A stretch of DNA of 64,000 nt from Leishmania infantum JPCM5. Taxonomy: Eukaryota; Euglenozoa; Kinetoplastea; Trypanosomatida; Trypanosomatidae. Below the pieces are notes generated by a model, which saw nothing but the letters and a program-made list of their open reading frames with translations, was not told the DNA's origin and searched no databases. Of the stretch, positions 39,762 to 52,000 are shown in pieces; within the stretch, counting starts at the first letter, position 1; each line of letters starts with the position of its first letter. Both the position numbers and the translations under genes were made by a program. The DNA lies in assembly GCF_000002875.2 (NCBI RefSeq), contig NC_009390.2, positions 64,501 to 128,500 of the forward strand, in the 5' to 3' direction.

Positions 39762-40691
39762 AAGCCCTGTCTGTGATGCGCACGGGTCACACAAGCTGTG
39801 TGCTTGCGTGCGCGCGTCAGCTGCTCTGCCACGGGTTCTGATGCTCGTTTTTTTTTGCTGTTGATGCCGAGATGCACGTGTAGACTCCCGAGGCCGTGTG
39901 CACCTCGCTGTGCGTAGGTGCGTGCCAGTGCACGGTGCTCGTTGTCAACGCAGAGCTGCCGCGCATCCTGGCCTCTCCAAGGACGTACCTCCCTCCCCTC
40001 CTCTCCTCCCTTCCGTGTGCTCGATAGAACGGCGTAGAGAGCGGGAAGGCGCGTGGCGGAGCAAGGCGGGCGAGCCATAATGTTGCCGTGGCGAGGGGAA
40101 AGGATGCTGGCCACTGCGCTTTAACGCGATGAGGATTACGCTCGCAAGAGCCAGTAACGGACGCCTCAATGGTAAAGGTGACTCGCGGGGTTGAATGGCG
40201 TGAGTGATGGCGTAGGAGCTCTGTGTGGTGGCGGGGGGAAGCGGGCGGCAGAGCATGCCACCATGACAGGCACACGATGGGGACACGGCCCTGCCGACAA
40301 TGCATGCGCAGTAGAGCACCGACCAGTGCGCTGCACATGTGAGGTGCCTTTTCGTTCTTGTGTGCTGGAGTCGCGGCTGCCCATGTAGGTAGCGCCTCTG
40401 CACGCGCTATCCACGCAGAGTCGTGCAGCCAACGCGGAGCTCCATCATTCCATGACTCAGCTGCCATGTGTGATCCACGTTCCGTTACACACGGGCCGGC
40501 GAAGACTCCGCCGACGGTGCGAGCCGTGATCTCGCATACGAAATGCGACAGGGCACAGCCGGCGACACGGGGGGGGGGGTTGCGAGGCAGGTCGCTGGAA
40601 GGGCATGCGGCTTCGCACTCTCATCCGTACGCAGACACAGCATATACGCCCATCCGTGCCCTTCCATGAACGACACACTCTCTTCCTCGCC

Positions 40692-40887
40692 CCAGTCTCT
40701 TCTCCCGGCACACACTCACACGCACCGCCCCCCAGCGGTCGGATCGACTGAGACGAACATGCCGGCTCGCTGAATGACCTCCCTGTCGAACCCTTCCTTC
40801 CTCCCTCTCCCACCTCTCACGCACACCCGCTGGCGAAGAAAAGAGTGTCGTCATCTATCTCTCTCTTTACACTCCTACACACACACA
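40692..40887 (+). repeat. Dispersed 200-bp repeat, copy B
   Basis: Same block as 3109-3308, differing only in C-run length. It ends in CA repeats 329 bp before the trypanothione reductase ATG, close to the distance of copy A from the phosphatase ATG. Confidence 0.85.
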
Positions 40888-41036
40888 CACACGTGAGCCT
40901 TGATCCATCATTGCGCCTTCTACTTCGCTATACACAAACGCGCTCAGACGTTCACGGACACCACCGCCACCGCAGCCGCAGCAGCCGAAAGCCGCACGTA
41001 GGAATGCAGGCGAGCCTTACCACGAAGATTGTCTGA

Positions 41037-42692
<1,656 letters not shown>

Positions 42693-43646
42693 AGAGGGAG
42701 GAGAGATGAAGAAGAATGCCTCAGCCCTTCCACCTAGCCGTGATGCACGGGTATCACAGACCAGCAGGCATGCAGAGATGGAAAGGGGAAGAGGTCAGCA
42801 GGCAGTGACGTCTGATCTCCTTCAGCGTCGGTCGCTTCGGCCGCTTCCTCTCCGACCTCCCCCCACCACCACCACTGCCACCACTCCTCCTCTCCGCATA
42901 ACCTATCAGCAGTCGCGCACGCCTCATCAATACGCACGCACACCCGCCGGTGGCGGGGCGCAGGATGGAGAAGGGCAGCGGATGGAGCTTCCCTTCTCCC
43001 ACGCCCTTTTCACCCCACCGCGCCGTGCGGGTTTTGTGGTTTGTGCGTGTGTTTGTGCTTTCTAGTGGGGAGAAAGGCCTCTCCGCATCGTTCAACTATT
43101 TCGCTCTGCGTGTGAGCACGCGTGCGCACTTGCGCGTTCGCGTGCTCGTTCCTTTCTTGCCTTCCTTCGCCCTCCGCGTGCGTGCGTGCGTGCTCTCCCA
43201 TATATATTATTCTGGTTTCCATTCCGTGTACTCTTGTGTTCTTAGGAAGCTGCGCAGACCCGACTTCTCCCATCGTTGTGCCCTCCCCCTCCTGCTGCTG
43301 CTGCTGCTGCGCTGCCCGTGGGTGTGCACCCCAGGGGGGGGGTGTCTACGTGGTGTGTTCCTGTGCGTGACGGCGAGGGCGACGGCCGTTGGAAGCGCAC
43401 ATTTTTTCCGTACCGTCGAGAGCCGCTCCTCCTCCCACCGTGCCCCTCCTCCGCCCCCGCTACATGTGCACCCCCCCCTTCACTCTCTCCGCATGCACAT
43501 CTTCCTTCTCGTCTTCGCCTTGCCTCGCCTACCCACCCGTATAGCAGTGCACCAGCACACACGCACGTTCTTTCCTTTCATCCCTCTTGCTCTCTCGCTC
43601 TGCTGTCCTCCTTAGCAGGCTCCCCCTGCAGCGCTACAGCAGCCGC
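42693..43646. other. Intergenic region, no gene seen
   Basis: GT/CT-rich spacer with a CTG run near 43290-43311 and a G8 run at about 43333. It ends in a 40-nt pyrimidine tract and TTAGCAG (AG at 43614-43615 and 43617-43618), the acceptor for the next gene. Confidence 0.7.
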
Positions 43647-45524
43647 ATGACCGAATTTCAACGACTCGGCATCCAGCGCTGGCTCTCAGAGCAGTGCACG
43701 TACATGGCGCTGGAGACCCCAACTCCGATTCAATGCAAGTGCATCCCGGCCATCCTGGCCGGCCGCCACGTCGTCGGCGGTGCCGCGACCGGCTCGGGTA
43801 AGACGGCCGCCTTTGCCCTTCCCATTCTACAGGCCCTCGCGGCCGACGCATACGGCGTCTTTGCCCTTGTGCTGACGCCGTCCAGGGAGTTGGCGTACCA
43901 GATCATTGACCAGTTTATTGCCTTCGGCGCGCCGCTGCGGGTGCGCACGATGCTTGCTGTTGGCGGGGTGCCGACGGAAACGCAAGTGGACGCGCTGAAG
44001 GCACGGCCGCACATCGTCGCAGCGACGCCCGGACGGCTCCGCCACCTGCTGGGGGTATTCGCGCCGGAGGTGAAGAAGGCGTTCGCCCATCTACGCTACC
44101 TGGTGCTGGACGAGGCGGACCGGCTGACGGAGGGCGATATTCTGCGAGATGTCCAGTCGCTGATACGGCTGCTCCCGCCAACGCGGCAGCGACAGGTGCT
44201 GATGTTCACAGCAACGCTGCACCCTCGGCTCACCACGCTGGAGGCTCCGCAGGCGGAGCAGGGCTTACCGGCAAGCAGTGGTGCGGCAGGGGAGCGTGAA
44301 GGTCAAAACCTTGCTTCATCGCATTCACCGCCGCTGCAGCAGCCGCAGAACGGAGAGGTGGACGAAGCCGCAGAGCACTTCTCCCTGCTGGCAGAGCTCG
44401 GCATCACGGATGCATCAACCTTGGAGGTGGCGGTGGTGCAAGGAGCCATACAGGAAGGTCTCGGCCACGCCGCGGAAAGCGGAAGCACAGGTGCTGCTGG
44501 TGGGCCAATCAGCTCCGCGACGGCACCGACGCTTCCAGGAAGACCGACGTCGTTCCACCTACCAGCGACGCTCACACAAAACTACCTGTTCATCCCGAAC
44601 ATGGTGAAACTGCCGTACCTCGTGGCGGCGCTGCGCTTGCAGGGCAAAGAGCAATCCACCATCGTCTACGTCAACTCCTGCCTGCGGGCAGAGCTGGTGC
44701 GGCTGACGCTGCAGCTGCTCGGCTTCCCAGTATGCAGCCTGGATTCGCTCCTGACACAGCAACACCGGCTTGATAGCGTGGCCAGCTTCAAGTTAGGCAT
44801 CGCGCGCATTCTTGTCTGCACCGACATTGCGGCTCGCGGGCTCGATATCCCGGCCGTCAGCCTGGTGCTCCACTACGACGTGCCCAAGCACGCGGAGACG
44901 TACGTGCATCGTGTGGGCCGTACCGCGCGTGCCGGCCGCGAGGGCACTTCTGTCGCGCTCGTCACCGAGTACGACGTGAGTCTCGTGCAGCGCATCGAGA
45001 AGAAGATCGGCGCCACGCTCACCCTGTGGAAGTCGCCAGCGGCGAAGGAGTCCGCGATTCTGTCGCTGCTGGACGAGGTGTCGTCCGCCAAGATCCAGGC
45101 GAGGCAGCAGGTGACAGAGCAGTTTGGTGCTCGTGTGCAGACGAACAAGGCGCACGCGGCCCGCAAAAAAGCGACTGCGGCGGCCGCGCGCTCTGCACGC
45201 TCCCCACGGCAGCGGCAGCAGCAGCAGGAGCAGCGCTTGCCCAGCGCAGAACCGAACGCTACTGCTAGCATGGCTGGCACGGCATCGCCCACCTCGCTCA
45301 GCGGGTTGAAGCGCGCTCGCAGGTCTGCCGCCACTGCCGAAGATGCACCCACCCAAGCAGGCGTCGTCGCGAAGAAGGCAAAGAAGGGCGCCGCGGTGCG
45401 CGGCTTGGCTGCCGACGCCACCGCATCGCGGAGGAGCGCAACGCAGCAGCGGCCGGCCAAGAAGAGCGCGACCGGCGAGTCAGACCACAGTCCGGCTCGC
45501 AAGCGTGTAAAGGAGGCTGCATAG
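43647..45524 (+). CDS. DEAD-box RNA helicase, DDX49/Dbp8 type
   Basis: ATG 43647, 29 nt after the acceptor, gives 625 aa. Conserved motifs: Q motif ETPTPIQ; Walker A ATGSGKT with Lys52; PSRELAYQI; ATPGRLRHLL; DEAD at 155-158; motif III TAT at 188-190 instead of SAT; and HRVGRTARAG from His421. The opening RLGIQRWLSEQC and PTPIQCKCIPAILAG closely follow DDX49/Dbp8, a nucleolar helicase required for 18S rRNA maturation in yeast. A Ser/Gln/Gly-rich insert of about 110 residues separates the two RecA domains, and the C-terminal 130 residues are Lys/Arg/Ala-rich, suited to nucleolar localisation. Family is certain; the DDX49/Dbp8 subfamily is likely. Confidence 0.93.
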   Translation: MTEFQRLGIQRWLSEQCTYMALETPTPIQCKCIPAILAGRHVVGGAATGSGKTAAFALPILQALAADAYGVFALVLTPSRELAYQIIDQFIAFGAPLRVRTMLAVGGVPTETQVDALKARPHIVAATPGRLRHLLGVFAPEVKKAFAHLRYLVLDEADRLTEGDILRDVQSLIRLLPPTRQRQVLMFTATLHPRLTTLEAPQAEQGLPASSGAAGEREGQNLASSHSPPLQQPQNGEVDEAAEHFSLLAELGITDASTLEVAVVQGAIQEGLGHAAESGSTGAAGGPISSATAPTLPGRPTSFHLPATLTQNYLFIPNMVKLPYLVAALRLQGKEQSTIVYVNSCLRAELVRLTLQLLGFPVCSLDSLLTQQHRLDSVASFKLGIARILVCTDIAARGLDIPAVSLVLHYDVPKHAETYVHRVGRTARAGREGTSVALVTEYDVSLVQRIEKKIGATLTLWKSPAAKESAILSLLDEVSSAKIQARQQVTEQFGARVQTNKAHAARKKATAAAARSARSPRQRQQQQEQRLPSAEPNATASMAGTASPTSLSGLKRARRSAATAEDAPTQAGVVAKKAKKGAAVRGLAADATASRRSATQQRPAKKSATGESDHSPARKRVKEAA

Positions 45525-46336
45525 CACCCTCACGGCATGCACCGAGGCGCCCACGCATCGCGAGGGGGCGGGAGAGAGGAAGACCGAGGGGAAGGAAAGT
45601 GCGGGCATAGGTGCAGGGGGAGGGGAGGGCAGAATCGCTGCAGAGAAGACATTTTGCCGCCTCCCCCCCCCCCCTCTCTCATGTCTGTGTGTGTGTGTGT
45701 GTGTGTGTGATGTTGCTAGTCATTCTACGAGTAACCGTTAAACCTTTGTATGGCAGTACAAGCGCCGTGGGTGTATAGATACATGCATGTGTACGTGTGT
45801 GTGTGTGCATCGCACGGACACAGATGCGCACATGTACACACCTCTGCTCCTTCCCCCTCCCCTGCGCTGGTGATACACATAGGAAGATGTGACGTGTGCT
45901 CGGTGAAGATGGAGAGGGGAGAGGTGGTGTGGGCCATCGTCATACCCCATCCCCATCCTCGACACCCTCCCTTCTCTCCCACCTCCCTCGTGCAGGCCAC
46001 ACGTTGCCGTGAAGTCGCCGGCCAACAGAGGCTCCGACCCGCTGTGATTTCCCGTTGCACTCGTCCTCTCCCTCCCTCTCTCCCCTACCTCCTTCCCTCC
46101 CTGTGTATCTGCAATGCACGCCCGCATGGCGACCTCAGCCCGCCACACACGCACACACATACACATACAACCTGCATCATCTTCCCTCTCTTCCCTCCTC
46201 CCCCGGTTCTCTTGCGCGCAAGGCGTGCACGTCCTGCGTGAGACCACCACTGCATTGCGACTTTCTGCACCGATGCATACTCGAAGAAGGGGAGAGGGGC
46301 CTTCCACGCACACACATCAATCAAGTAACCGTGCAG
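45525..46336. other. Intergenic region, no gene seen
   Basis: Contains a C12 run and (GT)n near 45686-45709. The best acceptor is after CCCTCTCTTCCCTCCTCCC (AG at 46220-46221); an out-of-frame upstream ATG at 46273 would then open an overlapping uORF. Confidence 0.65.
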
Positions 46337-47323
46337 ATGCCGTCCGATCGCGACCCCTCCGGGGATGGCTTCAACAACCCCTACGCGAATACCACCCTTG
46401 TTGGTAACTGGTTGGAGGACCGCCTGCAGCAGCGCATCGTGCACAAGCGCCGCGGCGGAGCGGCAGCGACATGGTGCGCACAGGGCATCTTTGAGGACCC
46501 GGCGGTGACGATGGCGCGGCACCCGGCAGAGGCGCAGGCGGCCCTCTTGCACAGCACCTACGAAGTCGACTACGGACATCGACTGGGAATGACGCAACGG
46601 ACCGGCAGTGGTGGCATGGACAACTCTGCTGCCGTCTCCACGCTGATGCGCGGTAGCAGGCACAACGCCAACGCTGCGGGCCCTGGCAGTGGCTCTTCCA
46701 CGGCCAAGGGCGGAATCGATAAAGTGCTTCTCTTCTCCGTCGACCCCGTCGCGGACCCGGCAGCGCCGCTGCCGCTCTCCACCAACGCCGACACGTACGG
46801 CGCCTTCTACTACGAAACCGGCGACGGATCGGTCGATGTCAACGGGGCGCGGTACGCAGGCTCTTCAACGGGCGCCACCACCTCCTCGCCGGCTGACCGG
46901 GGGGACGGCGGGGTCACTGCGCCACCCGCTGGCGCGGATCGTAACTTGTACGACAGCGTGTCACGCGCGGTAGCCGCTGCCGCTGCGCCGTCCTCCAGCT
47001 TTCGTATGCCCAGGGCTCAGATGCAGCGGGGTGCCAACGCCGACGCCACGTCGTCGTCGTTGCCAGTCCCGCGGCGCCACATGCTCAGCCGCGGCGTAGC
47101 GACGACAAGCACGTTTGGCCACACAGGATGGACACTCGCGTCCTCCTCCGCTACCTCAGCCGCTGGCCACGTTAGCGCGGCCCCCTGGCGACCGCCCCAG
47201 CGGCACCGACCGCCGAACAAGGACAGCATGGACGGCGAGCGTTGGTGCTCATCGAAGCAAGCTGCGGACACGCCGGTAGAGCACTTCACGCTGCAGCAGC
47301 GCCTGCCGCCAGTGCGCATGTGA
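46337..47323 (+). CDS. Hypothetical kinetoplastid protein, possibly axonemal
   Basis: ATG 46337 gives 328 aa; the longer upstream frame is spacer. The first 100 residues are conserved-looking (NPYANTTLVGNWLEDRLQQR; STYEVDYGHRLGM) and the rest is Ser/Ala/Arg-rich with PRAQMQRG and PVPRRHML. There is no enzyme motif, signal peptide or membrane helix. The GNWLEDR and STYxxDYxH patterns remind me of short microtubule-inner-protein motifs in ciliary proteins such as CFAP107, but this is a weak impression from memory. The next gene encodes a microtubule-associated protein, though adjacency means little here. The start codon is directly preceded by CAG, but without a pyrimidine tract. Confidence 0.7.
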   Translation: MPSDRDPSGDGFNNPYANTTLVGNWLEDRLQQRIVHKRRGGAAATWCAQGIFEDPAVTMARHPAEAQAALLHSTYEVDYGHRLGMTQRTGSGGMDNSAAVSTLMRGSRHNANAAGPGSGSSTAKGGIDKVLLFSVDPVADPAAPLPLSTNADTYGAFYYETGDGSVDVNGARYAGSSTGATTSSPADRGDGGVTAPPAGADRNLYDSVSRAVAAAAAPSSSFRMPRAQMQRGANADATSSSLPVPRRHMLSRGVATTSTFGHTGWTLASSSATSAAGHVSAAPWRPPQRHRPPNKDSMDGERWCSSKQAADTPVEHFTLQQRLPPVRM

Positions 47324-49010
47324 GGCACGACCGCCGTCTCCAGAGTGTTGGGCGGGAAAGGGGGTTAAGTGCGGCACCGACCGGGACTAGCAAGGAATGA
47401 ACGCTGGGAAAAAGCGCACGGCTGGGCCAAACGGCGCCCCTGCCCCGCCACGATCGCGCCCCGCCTCAGCGAGTCGCCTCTCCCGCATCTTAAACCCCGA
47501 AGTCGCCAAGGCGAGTGACGGCTCTCCAGGGCACGAAAACGGCGGCCCGCTCCTCTTCCTCGGAACGGTGATGTACATAGGCAGAAAACGGCAGACAGGC
47601 GCACACATCAACAAAAGACCGCGATGGCGATCTACAGGCACGCTGCTGGCGAACAATCCTCTCCCTGTGTCTCGTGCTAGCATGTCGGCGCGCCTGTGCT
47701 CGTGTGGTAGCCCCTCACACGCACCACCACCACCGACTCTCTCACTCGCTCTTGGCTTGTGCGTCTCCCTGCCCGTGCAGTCGTCTCGCTATCCCTCACT
47801 CCCTCACCCCTCGCCTACACTTTAGGCGTGGGTTGGGCGGGTCGTCTGCCTTTTTTTTTCCCACTTGGTCTGCTTGCTCCCCATGATGGAGAGAGGCGCT
47901 CACCGACGCGTCACCGTCTACCATTCGCTTTCCCCCGGCTCCACACAGCCCCGCCACCCGACGTCTCCATGTCGAGTTTGCCCCCATGCGCGTTTCGGCC
48001 GGTGTGCGCATGGGTTACCGCAGGTGGGAGGGAGTCGGCAGAGGGCGATGACACAACGCGCAAGAGCGATTGCAGGCGAAAAGTGGACCTATGAGGATTT
48101 CGGCCGGCGAGCTTCGACACGTGTCCGTGGGGCGTGCCAGGTGCAGGGCAGGGAGGGGGTGGGGTACAGTCAGAGGGGCACATATATACGTATACATCAT
48201 GTACAGTCTCTACCAGTACACAGGCCGAGTGCATACCCACCGCCACAGACACATGCGCGCATGCACCGCACCAGGCACACAGCACTGTGAAAGCGTCTGC
48301 ACAGTGTACAACGTCGCGTTGTTCACGCTACCACCGCCACACACACACACACACCACCACCACCACCGCACTTTCACCGCCACTCGTGCTCGCGTGGAGG
48401 TCAATGTCGCTCACCAATGCCGACTCACGCTTCTTTACGAGCATAGACGGCGGAAGAAAGGGGGCAGGCGGGGGGCTCGTGTTGGCCTCGTAGCGCAGCT
48501 TCAACTCTGCACGTCGTGTCAAGCTGCGTGCCTCATCTCCATCTCTTTTCTCCTCATCCGCTCCGCCACACCTGCGGCCCTGTCCCCTCTTCGCGCCAGT
48601 TGGCCCCGCGCATCACCCTCACCCACCCCCTTTCTATATAACTTCTCCACCCACACGCCACACTGCAGCTGACCCGCCCGCCCCCCCTCCTCTTTTCTAC
48701 TCACTCTGCCGCACACACGCGCGCACACACAGCGAGACAGGGTACGCCGCAACAGAATCAGCCGGCGCATCCTCATCCACAACGGGCTGTTCCGTCCGCC
48801 GCTCTCTTCACCTTTCCGCCACGTATCAAATCCCTCAACCGCGTACATCCGCCACTCCCCTCCACCACCACCACCTGAGCCCTCACACAGCTCTCTCCCA
48901 CTCTGCGTGACCCGTCCCTCCGTGCAACACCACCAACTGGGATCACCCACATCAACCACCCCAACAGAACCGACACTTCTTACGCGCCATACCACTACGA
49001 CTCCTGCGCC
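47324..49010. other. Intergenic region, no gene seen
   Basis: CA/CT-rich spacer; open frames are low complexity. Acceptor candidates for the MARP gene are at 48889-48890 (CCTCACACAG) and 48966-48967. Confidence 0.65.
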
Positions 49011-52000
49011 ATGTCCGGAGCCGTCGCCACCTTCACAAATCCGCGACTGCTCGAGCGCCCTGTCAATGAGCGCACCGAATATGAAGATGCCTACCAGTGG
49101 CGTGGGCTCCCAGAGAAGCCGCAAGACACACAGGAAGACATTAACAGCACCAACCCCTGTGTAGACCCCGCCATGTACAACACGACCACCAAGGACGCCT
49201 ACAAGCAGTACGACCCCGACGCGTACAGGCGCGAGCTGCCGGCGGACGACGGCGAGGGCTACGAGAAGGCGCCCGTGGACCCCGCCATGTACAACACGAC
49301 CACCAAGGACGCCTACAAGCAGTACGACCCCGACGCGTACAGGCGCGAGCTGCCGGCGGACGACGGCGAGGGCTACGAGAAGGCGCCCGTGGACCCCGCC
49401 ATGTACAACACGACCACCAAGGACGCCTACAAGCAGTACGACCCCGACGCGTACAGGCGCGAGCTGCCGGCGGACGACGGCGAGGGCTACGAGAAGGCGC
49501 CCGTGGACCCCGCCATGTACAACACGACCACCAAGGACGCCTACAAGAAGTACGACCCCGACGCGTACAGGCGCGAGCTGCCGGCGGACGACGGCGAGGG
49601 CTACGAGAAGGCGCCCGTGGACCCCGCCATGTACAACACGACCACCAAGGACGCCTACAAGCAGTACGACCCCGACGCGTACAGGCGCGAGCTGCCGGCG
49701 GACGACGGCGAGGGCTACGAGAAGGCGCCCGTGGACCCCGCCATGTACAACACGACCACCAAGGACGCCTACAAGCAGTACGACCCCGACGCGTACAGGC
49801 GCGAGCTGCCGGCGGACGACGGCGAGGGCTACGAGAAGGCGCCCGTGGACCCCGCCATGTACAACACGACCACCAAGGACGCCTACAAGAAGTACGACCC
49901 CGACGCGTACAGGCGCGAGCTGCCGGCGGACGACGGCGAGGGCTACGAGAAGGCGCCCGTGGACCCCGCCATGTACAACACGACCACCAAGGACGCCTAC
50001 AAGAAGTACGACCCCGACGCGTACAGGCGCGAGCTGCCGGCGGACGACGGCGAGGGCTACGAGAAGGTGCCCGTGGACCCCGCCATGTACAACACGACCA
50101 CCAAGGACGCCTACAAGAAGTACGACCCCGACGCGTACAGGCGCGAGCTGCCGGCGGACGACGGCGAGGGCTACGAGAAGGCGCCCGTGGACCCCGCCAT
50201 GTACAACACGACCACCAAGGACGCCTACAAGAAGTACGACCCCGACGCGTACAGGCGCGAGCTGCCGGCGGACGACGGCGAGGGCTACGAGAAGGCGCCC
50301 GTGGACCCCGCCATGTACAACACGACCACCAAGGACGCCTACAAGCAGTACGACCCCGACGCGTACAGGCGCGAGCTGCCGGCGGACGACGGCGAGGGCT
50401 ACGAGAAGGCGCCCGTGGACCCCGCCATGTACAACACGACCACCAAGGACGCCTACAAGCAGTACGACCCCGACGCGTACAGGCGCGAGCTGCCGGCGGA
50501 CGACGGCGAGGGCTACGAGAAGGCGCCCGTGGACCCCGCCATGTACAACACGACCACCAAGGACGCCTACAAGCAGTACGACCCCGACGCGTACAGGCGC
50601 GAGCTGCCGGCGGACGACGGCGAGGGCTACGAGAAGGCGCCCGTGGACCCCGCCATGTACAACACGACCACCAAGGACGCCTACAAGCAGTACGACCCCG
50701 ACGCGTACAGGCGCGAGCTGCCGGCGGACGACGGCGAGGGCTACGAGAAGGCGCCCGTGGACCCCGCCATGTACAACACGACCACCAAGGACGCCTACAA
50801 GCAGTACGACCCCGACGCGTACAGGCGCGAGCTGCCGGCGGACGACGGCGAGGGCTACGAGAAGGCGCCCGTGGACCCCGCCATGTACAACACGACCACC
50901 AAGGACGCCTACAAGAAGTACGACCCCGACGCGTACAGGCGCGAGCTGCCGGCGGACGACGGCGAGGGCTACGAGAAGGTGCCCGTGGACCCCGCCATGT
51001 ACAACACGACCACCAAGGACGCCTACAAGAAGTACGACCCCGACGCGTACAGGCGCGAGCTGCCGGCGGACGACGGCGAGGGCTACGAGAAGGCGCCCGT
51101 GGACCCCGCCATGTACAACACGACCACCAAGGACGCCTACAAGCAGTACGACCCCGACGCGTACAGGCGCGAGCTGCCGGCGGACGACGGCGAGGGCTAC
51201 GAGAAGGTGCCCGTGGACCCCGCCATGTACAACACGACCACCAAGGACGCCTACAAGAAGTACGACCCCGACGCGTACAGGCGCGAGCTGCCGGCGGACG
51301 ACGGCGAGGGCTACGAGAAGGCGCCCGTGGACCCCGCCATGTACAACACGACCACCAAGGACGCCTACAAGAAGTACGACCCCGACGCGTACAGGCGCGA
51401 GCTGCCGGCGGACGACGGCGAGGGCTACGAGAAGGTGCCCGTGGACCCCGCCATGTACAACACGACCACCAAGGACGCCTACAAGAAGTACGACCCCGAC
51501 GCGTACAGGCGCGAGCTGCCGGCGGACGACGGCGAGGGCTACGAGAAGGCGCCCGTGGACCCCGCCATGTACAACACGACCACCAAGGACGCCTACAAGC
51601 AGTACGACCCCGACGCGTACAGGCGCGAGCTGCCGGCGGACGACGGCGAGGGCTACGAGAAGGCGCCCGTGGACCCCGCCATGTACAACACGACCACCAA
51701 GGACGCCTACAAGAAGTACGACCCCGACGCGTACAGGCGCGAGCTGCCGGCGGACGACGGCGAGGGCTACGAGAAGGCGCCCGTGGACCCCGCCATGTAC
51801 AACACGACCACCAAGGACGCCTACAAGCAGTACGACCCCGACGCGTACAGGCGCGAGCTGCCGGCGGACGACGGCGAGGGCTACGAGAAGGCGCCCGTGG
51901 ACCCCGCCATGTACAACACGACCACCAAGGACGCCTACAAGCAGTACGACCCCGACGCGTACAGGCGCGAGCTGCCGGCGGACGACGGCGAGGGCTACGA

